12,249 bases of DNA, taken from Autumnicola lenta (lineage in GTDB: Bacteria; Bacteroidota; Bacteroidia; Flavobacteriales; Flavobacteriaceae). Shown here piece after piece: positions 1 through 5,374 of this stretch; position 1 is the first letter of the stretch; every line of letters begins with the position of its first letter. Below the pieces are notes generated by a model. That model did not search any database. It saw nothing but the letters and a program-made list of their open reading frames with translations, and was not told where the DNA came from. The DNA lies in NCBI RefSeq assembly GCF_031846515.1, contig NZ_JAVRHO010000043.1, positions 1-12,249 on the forward strand. The letters run 5' to 3'. The position numbers and the translations under genes are program-made.

Positions 1-110
1 CTGTGCCGCTGGCAAGCGTGATTGTCCGTAGGACAATCGGGCGCAGCAAGCACGCACGGACTTTCGATTTGGAACAGGCTTTAGCATTGTTTTTATATTT
101 TGTTGTGAGC
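1..110. repeat. attC-like site 1, family A (left part cut off)
   Basis: The left arm core is missing. The rest is visible: the inner hairpin GATTGTCCGTAGGACAATC, the right arm GCATTGTTTTTATA, and the core GTTGTGAGC at 102-110, which pairs with GCTCACAAC at 358-366. By orientation it is the 3' site of the non-coding cassette 103-366. Confidence 0.75.
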
Positions 111-366
111 AGTTGTTGTTATTTTTTGTCCGTCGCAAAGATGCCTCAAAAATGGCAATTATCGACCTTTACTTAATTGATCGGCAACGGCTAAAAGTCC
201 GCTTATTCACAAGCCGGAACTTCCAAATTTACCTAAAAAAAGCGCCACTTGCGGTTGAGTGATGATTCTAATCGGTAGCTTTTTTTTCTTCCCTTGGAAA
301 AATAAAATTAGAAAAAAACCGAAATTTGGCGACCACGCTCCCCTCCGATCCGCAATTGCTCACAAC
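103..366. mobile_element. Non-coding cassette NC1 (module order M1-M2)
   Basis: There is no gene on the minus strand. The cassette ends are inverted (GTTGTGAGCA at 102, TGCTCACAAC at 357). It carries module M1 (about 121-210, starting TTTTTTGTCCGTCGC and containing a mini-ORF) followed by M2 (about 224-340). M2 is a tract of the form A7-GC...GC-T8 around a weak hairpin, terminator-like on both strands. The same two modules recur in the cassettes at 2479, 2902 and 3326, in the opposite order in the first two of these. The function is unknown. Confidence 0.6.
152..262 (+). CDS. Candidate mini-ORF, 36 aa (MAIIDLYL family), doubtful
   Basis: The frame starts ATG GCA ATT ATC GAC and ends TGA at 260-262. 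Its first 18 codons align with frames at 2657, 3080 and 3373. Many differences among the four copies are third-position synonymous changes (AAA/AAG, TCA/TCT, TAC/TAT, CGG/CGT, CGC/CGA, CAA/CAG), which is what a translated peptide would show. It lies on the strand opposite to all the clear genes, the sample is small, and the conserved part is only about 18-28 codons including the in-frame open stretch VRRKEVSK upstream of the ATG. It could be a decayed gene fragment. No function is recognised. Confidence 0.25.
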   Translation: MAIIDLYLIDRQRLKVRLFTSRNFQIYLKKAPLAVE

Positions 367-490
367 GTCTCGAATAACACAAGTTGCGGCTTGGGTACTC
401 GAATTTGTCAGTTAAAAAGTTTATTTTAATGGTAGTCAAAAATGTCATTTTTGACAGGTATTCCGCAATTTGTGTTATTCGTTGTTAGCC
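358..490. repeat. attC-like site 2, family D
   Basis: The arms CGAATAACACAAGTTGCGG (371-389) and CCGCAATTTGTGTTATTCG (463-481) pair at 18 of 19 positions. The variable middle holds a perfect hairpin, GTCAAAAAT/ATTTTTGAC, at 435-455. The cores are GCTCACAAC (358-366) and GTTAGCC (484-490). It is the 3' site of the two-gene cassette 485-1386 and the only member of this arm family in the window. Confidence 0.8.
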
Positions 491-778
491 TTCGTTTTCA
501 TCCGCTAAATCCTCTTCTTTTATGGCATTTATATTTTCGAGGGTATTCATTAAATTTTCCAGTTCATCGTAAAACTCAGCTATCTTTTCCAGGTTGGCAT
601 CATTAGTTCCTCTAAACTGATCCATATCAAATTGATAGATGTCTCCCTCTTCGAATGCTTCATTGATATGGCTCAGCTCACCGTTCATTGCAATATTTAT
701 TGAGTGGGTTATTAAATTTTCCCTTACAGATAGCAAGTATTTATATGTACTAATAATATTTTCTCTGTAATACTTCAT
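485..778 (-). CDS. Hypothetical acidic protein, 97 aa
   Basis: The function is not recognised. The protein is short and helical-looking. Its N-terminal half is mixed (MKYYRENIISTYKYLL), and the C-terminal half is strongly acidic with heptad-like leucines (EKIAEFYDELENLMNTLENI) and an EEDLADENEG tail. It is the second gene of a two-gene cassette: its ATG lies only 3 bp beyond the stop of the upstream 192 aa gene, so the two are very probably co-transcribed and possibly translationally coupled. The stop codon TAA at 485-487 lies inside the GTTAGCC core of attC site 2, so the recombination site supplies the termination codon. A large partner with a small acidic protein is compatible with a toxin/antitoxin or immunity arrangement, but nothing in the sequence proves that. 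Confidence 0.75.
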   Translation of the reverse strand: MKYYRENIISTYKYLLSVRENLITHSINIAMNGELSHINEAFEEGDIYQFDMDQFRGTNDANLEKIAEFYDELENLMNTLENINAIKEEDLADENEG

Positions 779-781
779 AAT

Positions 782-1360
782 TTAAACCGTTTTCTTGGAT
801 CCGTTTGAAGATTGAAACATAACAATTTCTATAGCTCGGAATTTGCTTATTGGGTAATTGAAATTCTCCTGTATTTTTTGGTAGTGTTGTTCAAATTCTT
901 GTTGGTCAGTTATTTTCTTTAAATCCTGAAGGTAACTTAAATAAGCAGTCGGTCTATTTATTCCATAGGTGCTTTTTTTGCCGGTCAGAAATCTGAATAT
1001 CCGACTGTCCCAGATTGCGTAAATTTCTGGTTTTATAAAATGAAGAAGTTTTGATAAACCTACGAGAGAATTGTTAATGCAATTCTTTAAAATTTCCAAC
1101 TCAGGTGCGGTTAAAAGATATCCGTTTTTCACTTGGTTTAAAAGTTTCAAAACTTCGGGTAACTTTTCTTGATTTAGAGAAAGAATTGTCGGCATCCAAC
1201 CATAAACAAAATGACTTGAAATTATAAGATGATGTTTTTCAATTTGTTCAATTTTTTCAAAATATCTAATGAATTCGTGATAGGTATTGATGTAAGAATT
1301 ATTAACGATCGAAAATTCAAGCAATTCCTCTTTTATCAGTTCTAAATTTAATTCTTTCAA
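782..1360 (-). CDS. Hypothetical protein, 192 aa, probable TTG start
   Basis: No family is named with confidence. The middle contains a distinctive segment, NNSLVGLSKLLHFIKPEIYAI followed by WDSRIFRFLTG (about residues 95-128), and a tyrosine-rich YGINRPTAYLSYLQDL stretch. It reads as a mostly alpha-helical soluble protein with no signal peptide. The frame opens after a TAG in the GGCTAAC core (1380-1386), and no ATG or GTG follows before the conserved-looking N terminus, so the best start is TTG at 1358-1360 (MKELNLELIKEE). The first internal ATG is at residue 56 and would remove a third of the protein. It is the first gene of its cassette, followed after 3 bp by the 97 aa gene. The unusual start could also mean that the original start was lost when the cassette end was formed. 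Confidence 0.7.
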   Translation of the reverse strand: MKELNLELIKEELLEFSIVNNSYINTYHEFIRYFEKIEQIEKHHLIISSHFVYGWMPTILSLNQEKLPEVLKLLNQVKNGYLLTAPELEILKNCINNSLVGLSKLLHFIKPEIYAIWDSRIFRFLTGKKSTYGINRPTAYLSYLQDLKKITDQQEFEQHYQKIQENFNYPISKFRAIEIVMFQSSNGSKKTV

Positions 1361-1379
1361 CTTTTGTTTTTTAAATGAA

Positions 1380-1509
1380 GGCTAACGTCTCATATAAAAA
1401 CTGTGCGCGGGCGAGCTTGATTTTCCGCAGGAAAATCAGGCGTTGCAAGCGAGCACGGACTTTCGATTCGAGACTGATTTAAGCATTGTTTTTATATGCT
1501 GTTGTAAAC
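1380..1509. repeat. attC-like site 3, family A
   Basis: The arms are TATAAAAACTGTGC (1393-1406) and GCATTGTTTTTATA (1483-1496). The inner hairpin is GATTTTCCGCAGGAAAATC at 1419-1437. The cores are GGCTAAC (1380-1386) and GTTGTAAAC (1501-1509), the latter pairing with GTTTACAAC at 1781-1789. It is the 3' site of the 63 aa gene cassette. Confidence 0.8.
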
Positions 1510-1564
1510 TGTGCTTTTTCACTGATTACAGATTCGTCGTTTTTCATATAAAATTTATGTCAGT

Positions 1565-1756
1565 TTAAAAGCTTCGATAAACAAGAGCTAATCCGATCAG
1601 AAACATTGTGAAAATACCCACAAAGATTTGAGGTCGGAAGGATTTTCTCATATGATCACCTTTTTCAATCTTTTTGATTGTCCGATTTTCCAAAGTCAGC
1701 AGTGCCACTGCTAATATCAGAATCAGAACCCCTAAGATAAGTTCGAAATAATCCAT
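1565..1756 (-). CDS. Small two-TM inner-membrane protein, 63 aa
   Basis: Two hydrophobic segments are visible: residues about 4-21 (FELILGVLILILAVALL) and about 43-61 (PQIFVGIFTMFLIGLALVYR). They are joined by a short basic, charged loop (ENRTIKKIEKGDHMRKSFR), suggesting a helical hairpin with a cytoplasmic loop. No family is recognised. It is the sole gene of its cassette (1502-1789), whose ends are complementary over 13 of 14 bases (GTTGTAAACTGTGC and GCATAGTTTACAAC). The ATG lies about 30 bp inside the right core. Between the stop and the left attC site there are about 55 bp with no feature. A functional role cannot be inferred. Small membrane proteins are common among cassette genes, but this is general context and not evidence. 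Confidence 0.65.
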   Translation of the reverse strand: MDYFELILGVLILILAVALLTLENRTIKKIEKGDHMRKSFRPQIFVGIFTMFLIGLALVYRSF

Positions 1757-1780
1757 CTATCCTATTTTTGTTTTTGCATA

Positions 1781-1911
1781 GTTTACAACGTCTCGTATAA
1801 AAACTGTGCGAGCGGGCGAGCGTGATTGTCCGCAGGACAATCCGCAAACCAAGCGAGGACGGATTTTCGATTTGAGACTGATTTTAGCATTGTTTTTATA
1901 TAATGTTAGCC
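1781..1911. repeat. attC-like site 4, family A
   Basis: The left arm is CGTATAAAAACTGTGC, the inner hairpin is GATTGTCCGCAGGACAATC and the right arm is GCATTGTTTTTATA. The cores are GTTTACAAC (1781-1789) and GTTAGCC (1905-1911). It is the 3' site of the UPF0158 cassette. Confidence 0.8.
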
Positions 1912-1922
1912 AATGGCTTTTT

Positions 1923-2345
1923 TCACACATCCACTCGGTCAGATATTTGTTCTCTTACCCACTCAACATTTCTTTCTTGTCGGAAGTCAAACCATTCCTG
2001 CCTGAAATCCGATTCGTGGATCAAATAATTGAAATTCCTGAAAGGTTTTGTTCGGTTTAAAGCAGCATGTAATTTTTTGCGAAATCCGTCCGCTTTCAGC
2101 TGGTCCGCAAAGGATTCCATTACAGCGTAAGATTGGTTGGAATTCATTGGCTCGATTCGAATGTAATCATCCCAATTATTCTCGAGTTTATCTATTACTT
2201 CTTGCCAGGGATTTTCCTCATCCGCAAAAAAGTCCATTTCTGCCGGATGATATTCAAAATCACCAGTTGTAGTATTTAGAAAACAAAGTTGTCCGCACAG
2301 AAGGAGTTCTGCCATTTCTCGAATATTTGCTTCCTTGACTTTCAT
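1923..2345 (-). CDS. UPF0158 family protein, 140 aa
   Basis: The layout fits the UPF0158 family. There is an N-terminal helix (IREMAELLLCG), then a strand pair where a 'cFLNTTTGDFEYHP' segment resembles the usual 'yLD.eTGev' motif, a central 'W..yi.IEPM.S..sy.vMesFad' segment (residues about 57-84), and the C-terminal 'L..al.r.kPFRNFNYLIHE...RQEWFDFR' block with a WV helix. The family has no established biochemical function. Length is typical. It is a single-gene cassette (1906-2365) with complementary ends GTTAGCCAATGGCT and AGCTATTGGCTAAC (13 of 14). The ATG is 14 bp from the right core. The family assignment is from remembered motif pattern and not from a search. Confidence 0.75.
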   Translation of the reverse strand: MKVKEANIREMAELLLCGQLCFLNTTTGDFEYHPAEMDFFADEENPWQEVIDKLENNWDDYIRIEPMNSNQSYAVMESFADQLKADGFRKKLHAALNRTKPFRNFNYLIHESDFRQEWFDFRQERNVEWVREQISDRVDV

Positions 2346-2358
2346 TTTTTCAGCTATT

Positions 2359-2487
2359 GGCTAACGCTGCGTATAAAAACTGTGCGCGGGCGAGCGTGAT
2401 TGTCCGCAGGACAATCCGAAGAGCAAGCACACCATCATTTCGATTTGGCACAGGTTTTAGCATTGTTTTTATATAATGTTGTGAGGC
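2359..2487. repeat. attC-like site 5, family A
   Basis: The left arm is GCGTATAAAAACTGTGC, the inner hairpin is GATTGTCCGCAGGACAATC and the right arm is GCATTGTTTTTATA. The cores are GGCTAAC (2359-2365) and GTTGTGAGG (2478-2486). Bases after the core differ from the other family A sites (GCTGCG in place of GTCTCG), and the stretch AGCACACCATCA replaces the usual 'AGCGNGCACGG'. Confidence 0.8.
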
Positions 2488-2786
2488 GTCTTTTTAATAT
2501 CCGCGAGCCAAAACATCCAAATTTACCGAAAAAAAAGCGCCAATTGCGGCTGAGTGATGATTCTAACCAGTAGCTTTTTTTTCTTCCCGAAGTAAACTGC
2601 AAATGCTAAAAAACCAAAACTTGGCGATTTTCGTCCGTCGCAAGGAGGTCTCTAAAATGGCAATTATCGACCTTTATTTACCTGGTCGGCAACGTTTGAA
2701 AGTCCGATTACAGACCATTTGGTTTAAACCAAAAATTGCTAAATAACCGATTTTTGTCCCATACTTTGTCCTTGATGCCTCACAAC
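2479..2786. mobile_element. Non-coding cassette NC2 (module order M2-M1)
   Basis: Its ends are GTTGTGAGGC (2478) and GCCTCACAAC (2777). No minus-strand gene is seen. M2 (about 2518-2625) comes first: CCAAATTTACCG, then an A8-GC...GC-T9 tract framing a short hairpin. M1 (about 2626-2715) follows: TTTTCGTCCGTCGC with a mini-ORF. The modules are those of NC1 and NC4 but in reversed order. Its role is unknown; M2 could terminate transcription on either strand. Confidence 0.6.
2657..2746 (+). CDS. Candidate mini-ORF, 29 aa (MAIIDLYL family), doubtful
   Basis: The frame starts with the same MAIIDLYL codons as at 152, continues RQRLKVRLQT and ends TAA at 2744-2746. Relative to the copy at 3080 the differences in RR-K-E-V-S-K (AAG for AAA, TCT for TCA) are silent. 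It lies on the strand opposite to the clear genes and is very short, so it may be non-coding conserved DNA. Confidence 0.25.
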   Translation: MAIIDLYLPGRQRLKVRLQTIWFKPKIAK

Positions 2787-2910
2787 GTCTCATATAAAAA
2801 CTGTGCGCTGGTGAGCTTGATTTTCCGTAGGAAAATCAGGCGCAGCAAGCAAGCAGGGAGTTTCGATTTGAGACAAACTTTAGCATTGTTTTTATATTTT
2901 GTTGTGAGGC
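2777..2910. repeat. attC-like site 6, family A
   Basis: The left arm is CATATAAAAACTGTGC, the inner hairpin is GATTTTCCGTAGGAAAATC and the right arm is GCATTGTTTTTATA. The cores are GCCTCACAAC (2777-2786) and GTTGTGAGGC (2901-2910). It is the 3' site of NC3. Confidence 0.8.
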
Positions 2911-3209
2911 GTCTTTTTAATTATCCGCAAGCCTGAACATCCAAATTTACCGAAAAAAAGCGCCACTTGCGGCTGAGTGATGATTCTAAGCGGTAGCTTT
3001 TTTTACTTCCCGAAGAAAATTACAACTCCGGAAAACCTGAAATTTGCCAATTTTCGTCCGTCGCAAAGAGGTCTCAAAAATGGCAATTATCGACCTTTAT
3101 TTAGATGATTGTCTCCGTTTCAAAGTCCGATTACAAACCAAACCGTTTAAAACAAAAATAGCTGAAAATCCAATTTTTGCCTTAAACTCTGCCCTTGATG
3201 CCTCACAAC
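2902..3209. mobile_element. Non-coding cassette NC3 (module order M2-M1)
   Basis: It is closely related to NC2: same ends (GTTGTGAGGC and GCCTCACAAC), the same start GTGAGGCGTCTTTTTAAT and the same module order, M2 (about 2940-3050) then M1 (about 3051-3135), but diverged at many positions. On the minus strand the M2 hairpin GCCGCAAGTGGC is followed by GC-T7, a weak intrinsic-terminator shape. No minus-strand gene is seen. Confidence 0.6.
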
Positions 3210-3220
3210 GTCTCATATAA
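3080..3220 (+). CDS. Candidate mini-ORF, 46 aa (MAIIDLYL family), doubtful
   Basis: The frame is MAIIDLYLDDCLRFKVRLQT followed by a basic stretch, and it reads through the cassette end into attC site 7 (stop TAA at 3218-3220). The first 20 codons are shared with the mini-ORFs at 152, 2657 and 3373, with mostly silent differences. The C-terminal part is attC sequence and so probably not selected as protein. Confidence 0.22.
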   Translation: MAIIDLYLDDCLRFKVRLQTKPFKTKIAENPIFALNSALDASQRLI

Positions 3221-3334
3221 AAACTGTGCGCCTGGTGAGCGTGATTTTCCGCAGGAAAATCAGGCGCAACAAGTACGCACGGAGTTTCGAATTGGAACAA
3301 GCTTTAGCATTGTTTTTATATTTTGTTACAAGGC
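3200..3334. repeat. attC-like site 7, family A
   Basis: The left arm is CATATAAAAACTGTGC, the inner hairpin is GATTTTCCGCAGGAAAATC and the right arm is GCATTGTTTTTATA. The cores are GCCTCACAAC (3200-3209) and GTTACAAGGC (3325-3334). It is the 3' site of NC4. Confidence 0.8.
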
Positions 3335-3579
3335 GTCTTTAATTTTTTGTCCGTCGCAAAGAGGTCTCAAAAATGGCAATTTTCGACTTTTATTCAGTTG
3401 ATTGGTTCCGTCTTAAAGTCCGCTTATTCGCAAACGCAATCTTTCCAAATTTACCGAAAAAAGCGCCACTTGTGGCTAAGCGATGTATTGTCACGTAGCT
3501 TTTTTCTCTTCCCGAAGTCCAAACCAATTGCCGATTTACCAAAATTTGCCATTTGCGCTCTGATTTGATGCCTTGTAAC
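3326..3579. mobile_element. Non-coding cassette NC4 (module order M1-M2)
   Basis: Its ends are GTTACAAGGC (3325) and GCCTTGTAAC (3570). M1 (about 3343-3430) is followed by M2 (about 3444-3550), as in NC1 and opposite to NC2 and NC3. On the minus strand the M2 hairpin is stronger here, GCCAC-AA-GTGGC, followed by GC-T6, the best intrinsic-terminator shape in the set. No minus-strand gene is seen. Confidence 0.6.
3373..3498 (+). CDS. Candidate mini-ORF, 41 aa (MAIIDLYL family), doubtful
   Basis: This is the most diverged copy: MAIFDFYSVDWFRLKVRLFA, ending TAG at 3496-3498. RLKVRL is kept with different codons for R and L. After the shared block it reads KKAPL from the M2 module, as the copy at 152 does, because M2 follows M1 in the same frame in both cassettes. 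Confidence 0.25.
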   Translation: MAIFDFYSVDWFRLKVRLFANAIFPNLPKKAPLVAKRCIVT

Positions 3580-3706
3580 GTCCCGTATAAAAACAGTGCG
3601 GCGATTGCCAGCGTTGATTTTCCGCAGGAAAATCAGACGCAGCAAGTACGCAGAGACTTTCGATTCCACACTAAGATAGCATTGTTTTTATACATTGTTG
3701 CCATTA
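3570..3706. repeat. attC-like site 8, family A
   Basis: The left arm CCGTATAAAAACAGTGC pairs with GCATTGTTTTTATA at 13 of 14 positions, better than in the other A sites. The inner hairpin is GATTTTCCGCAGGAAAATC. The cores are GCCTTGTAAC (3570-3579) and GTTGCCATTA (3697-3706). It is the 3' site of the lipoprotein cassette 3698-4773. Confidence 0.8.
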
Positions 3707-3724
3707 GTACTTTGCACAGGGGTT

Positions 3725-4561
3725 TTAGATTATTTGTTGGGCAGCTAATAAAATTTTGAAATTCGACGAACCATTTTTTAATAATAAATATCGTTCTTCA
3801 ATACCAACATTTCCTCCTTCTCCACCACCAGAATTCGTAATACTTATTACAATATTTGAGTTTTTAGTTTCTGTAATGTAAAGAGTATTGAAATCGTAAA
3901 CACTTAAAAAATTTCCAAAAACATCATCTATATTTAATTGATTTTCTTCCCAATATATATTTCCAATTTCCGGTCCGTTATAAGCTTTACTATTTTTCAT
4001 TTTATTCCAATCCGCAATTAAGAAATCTTTAAGTGCGTTAATGTAAATATCACTATTCCCGTGAAATGCGGTCATATTTTTCAATTCCTTATCTGCAAAA
4101 GATCTGTATTCATCTTTGATAATTTTAAGATAGGTGGAAACACTATTATCAAGCCCGGTTGGTAAGTAAGCCTCTGCATAAACATCACCTTCTTCTGTCT
4201 GTTGGATCGAATAAATTATTTCAAATTCATTTGTCTTTTCGTTTTCAAGTTTATATAATAAATTTTTAGGAATTTGAAACTTTAATGTTCCTTGACATTC
4301 ACATTTATTTATTTCATCTTGTATGGAAGATGTTCTAATTTGTGTTAAATCTGAATATTCATTATAGAAATCAAGGAGCTCTAATTGAGTTATATCAGCT
4401 TTATAATATACATATTGATTAATATCAGAATTTTCGGCCAAAATTCGTTTAACTAAAATTTTTGAAGTATCCGATGCACAACTTATTTCATTGTTATCGC
4501 ACGATAATAATGTTAATGAAAGAAATAATAGCAGAAATTGATGTTTGTAAAACTTTTTCAT
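3725..4561 (-). CDS. Putative lipoprotein, 278 aa, unknown function
   Basis: A lipoprotein signal peptide is clear: MKK, then a hydrophobic stretch, then a lipobox ending LTLLSC with Cys21 as the predicted lipidated residue. The mature part is hydrophilic with three further cysteines in the first third (C28, then the CEC pair near residue 87-89), an acidic start and a Gly-rich SGGGEGGNVG turn near residues 243-252. No domain is recognised. It is exported and anchored to the inner or outer membrane by inference from the lipobox. The 58 aa gene lies 9 bp upstream in the same cassette, so both are probably read together. The cassette ends are GTTGCCATTA (3697) and TAATGGCAAC (4764). Lipidation would depend on Lgt, and a cassette-borne lgt lies 3 kb away. 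Confidence 0.8.
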   Translation of the reverse strand: MKKFYKHQFLLLFLSLTLLSCDNNEISCASDTSKILVKRILAENSDINQYVYYKADITQLELLDFYNEYSDLTQIRTSSIQDEINKCECQGTLKFQIPKNLLYKLENEKTNEFEIIYSIQQTEEGDVYAEAYLPTGLDNSVSTYLKIIKDEYRSFADKELKNMTAFHGNSDIYINALKDFLIADWNKMKNSKAYNGPEIGNIYWEENQLNIDDVFGNFLSVYDFNTLYITETKNSNIVISITNSGGGEGGNVGIEERYLLLKNGSSNFKILLAAQQII

Positions 4562-4570
4562 TTTTAATTT

Positions 4571-4747
4571 TTAGTCTGAAGATTTTTTAAGGTCTGTGAT
4601 TTTGATTGTGTGTATTTGTGCAATTTTTTCAAAATCGTTGTAGCCACAAACAGCAAAATCTCCTTTGGTTTCTCTTACCACCATTACTCCGTATTTTTCA
4701 TTTAATAGAACATCTCTATGTCTAACTCTATTTCCTTTTTGTATCAT
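4571..4747 (-). CDS. Small protein, 58 aa, possible beta-barrel (SH3-like)
   Basis: This short gene starts ATG at 4745-4747 and ends TAA at 4571-4573. The protein runs MIQKGNRVRHRDVLLNEKYG, then VMVVRETKGDFAVCGYND and a charged tail ending LKKSSD. Alternating short strands, an opening 'kGnrVrhrd' and a 'GvMvVretkgdfavCgy' core resemble the small YodC-like or KOW-like barrels, in which a protein of about 60 aa begins 'kvGdvVrLksGg..mtV'. That likeness is inference from pattern only. It is the first gene of the cassette, about 16 bp from the core at 4764-4773, and its stop is 9 bp before the ATG of the lipoprotein gene. The short length, coherent composition and tight spacing support a real gene. 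Confidence 0.7.
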   Translation of the reverse strand: MIQKGNRVRHRDVLLNEKYGVMVVRETKGDFAVCGYNDFEKIAQIHTIKITDLKKSSD

Positions 4748-4763
4748 TTTTTGTTTTTAGTAT

Positions 4764-4834
4764 TAATGGCAACGTAAAGTGTTACTGCAGTAGGAGCTTT
4801 TTTGCGACTATTGCAGTAACATGGTGTTGTATGC
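4764..4834. repeat. attC-like site 9, family E (short, classic-length)
   Basis: This is the shortest site, about 55 bp between cores. The arms GTTACTGCAGTAG (4781-4793) and CTATTGCAGTAAC (4808-4820) pair at 12 of 13 positions around a short loop. The cores are TAATGGCAAC (4764-4773) and GTTGTATGC (4826-4834), the latter pairing with GCATACAAC at 5232-5240. It is the 3' site of the structured non-coding cassette. Confidence 0.8.
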
Positions 4835-5240
4835 TTTTTTGCCTATCCGCAGCAAAAAATAGCAAAAAAGGAACAGTTGATTGGAGCGGCATAAATGATA
4901 AGGCTTCTTTTGAGGTCCGTATCCCGTTTCCATTGTGTTTAAGAAAGCCTTCTAAACATTGTGGAATAAGGGATGGGCTTTACAACTGTCCGTACTGCTA
5001 AGGGAAAAAAATTAAGTTAGTTGAAGCTATTGACTATATCAAAATTTTCAACTACCTTAACCTTAAGAATTTGTAACGTTGGAAACGTTTGGAAAGTGAA
5101 AGACTTTCCACGATCCCATCGCCAAATTCTTAGGGACGCTACCTAAAGGTTTTGTCCTTCTCTTTCCCTTAGCCGTACCACTATTAATCAGCCCAGGAAC
5201 TTCAAAAGATGACCATGCGCAACAAGAAATTGCATACAAC
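4827..5240 (-). ncRNA. Non-coding cassette with a candidate large structured RNA
   Basis: About 400 bp without a convincing gene but full of nested complementary segments. Domain I: GGAACAGTTG (4870) with CAACTGTCC (4983), enclosing ATCCC/GGGAT (4921/4970) and TGTTTA/TAAACA (4936/4953). Domain II: a 15-bp closing stem with one mismatch, 4992-5007 with 5163-5178 (GCTAAGGGAAA/TTTCCCTTAGC flanked by GTAC/GTAC). It encloses TAGTTGAA/TTCAACTA (5018/5047), AAGAATTTG/CAAATTCTT (5065/5123) containing AACGTT-GGA-AACGTT (5075-5089) and TGGAAAGT/ACTTTCCA (5090-5110), and GGAC/GTCC (5134/5154) around ACCT/AGGT. The minus strand is preferred because the cassette is oriented that way and domain I is followed there by T6 (near 4864-4869). 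The family is unknown to me. A minus-strand open frame also crosses domain II (about 5238-5062) but lacks a good start. Confidence 0.55.
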
Positions 5241-5368
5241 GGTTACGGTTATCGCAAGTTGCGGGAGTATGGACGCGGACTTGTCGGATTAATTGTTTTC
5301 TTTCCTGGTTTCTAAAATTACACTTTTTTCACAAAACCCGTTATTTGCGATGAACCGATGTTGTAGCC
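5232..5368. repeat. attC-like site 10, family B
   Basis: The outer arm CGGTTATCGCAA pairs with TTTGCGATGAACCG, leaving one unpaired G on the + strand. The inner arm is GCGGG/CCCGT. The cores are GCATACAAC (5232-5240) and GTTGTAGCC (5360-5368). It is the 3' site of the nuclease cassette. Its middle (ATTGTTTTCTTTCCTGGTTT) is nearly identical to site 15. Confidence 0.8.
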
Positions 5369-5374
5369 AGTATT

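Noticed and set aside
1665..2272. Frames at 1665-1847 (minus), 1806-2060 and 2048-2272 (plus)
   Set aside because: They are shadows of the 63 aa gene, attC site 4 and the UPF0158 gene.
2736..3759. Several 60-80 aa frames on both strands (for example 2736-2936, 3097-3300, 3195-3401, 3323-3568, 3451-3669, 3553-3759)
   Set aside because: They cross attC sites and share peptides such as NVSYKNCA that are simply translated family A repeat; codon changes between copies are not synonymous in these frames.
4992..5178. Retron msr-msd (long a1/a2-like closing stem with inner hairpins)
   Set aside because: No reverse transcriptase gene is in the cassette or next to it, and I could not place a priming G and msd stem; kept only as a general structured RNA.
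5062..5238. Minus-strand open frame through domain II of the structured cassette
   Set aside because: It has no good start codon (one internal ATG only) and overlaps many helices, and the sequence pattern is better explained by RNA pairing.
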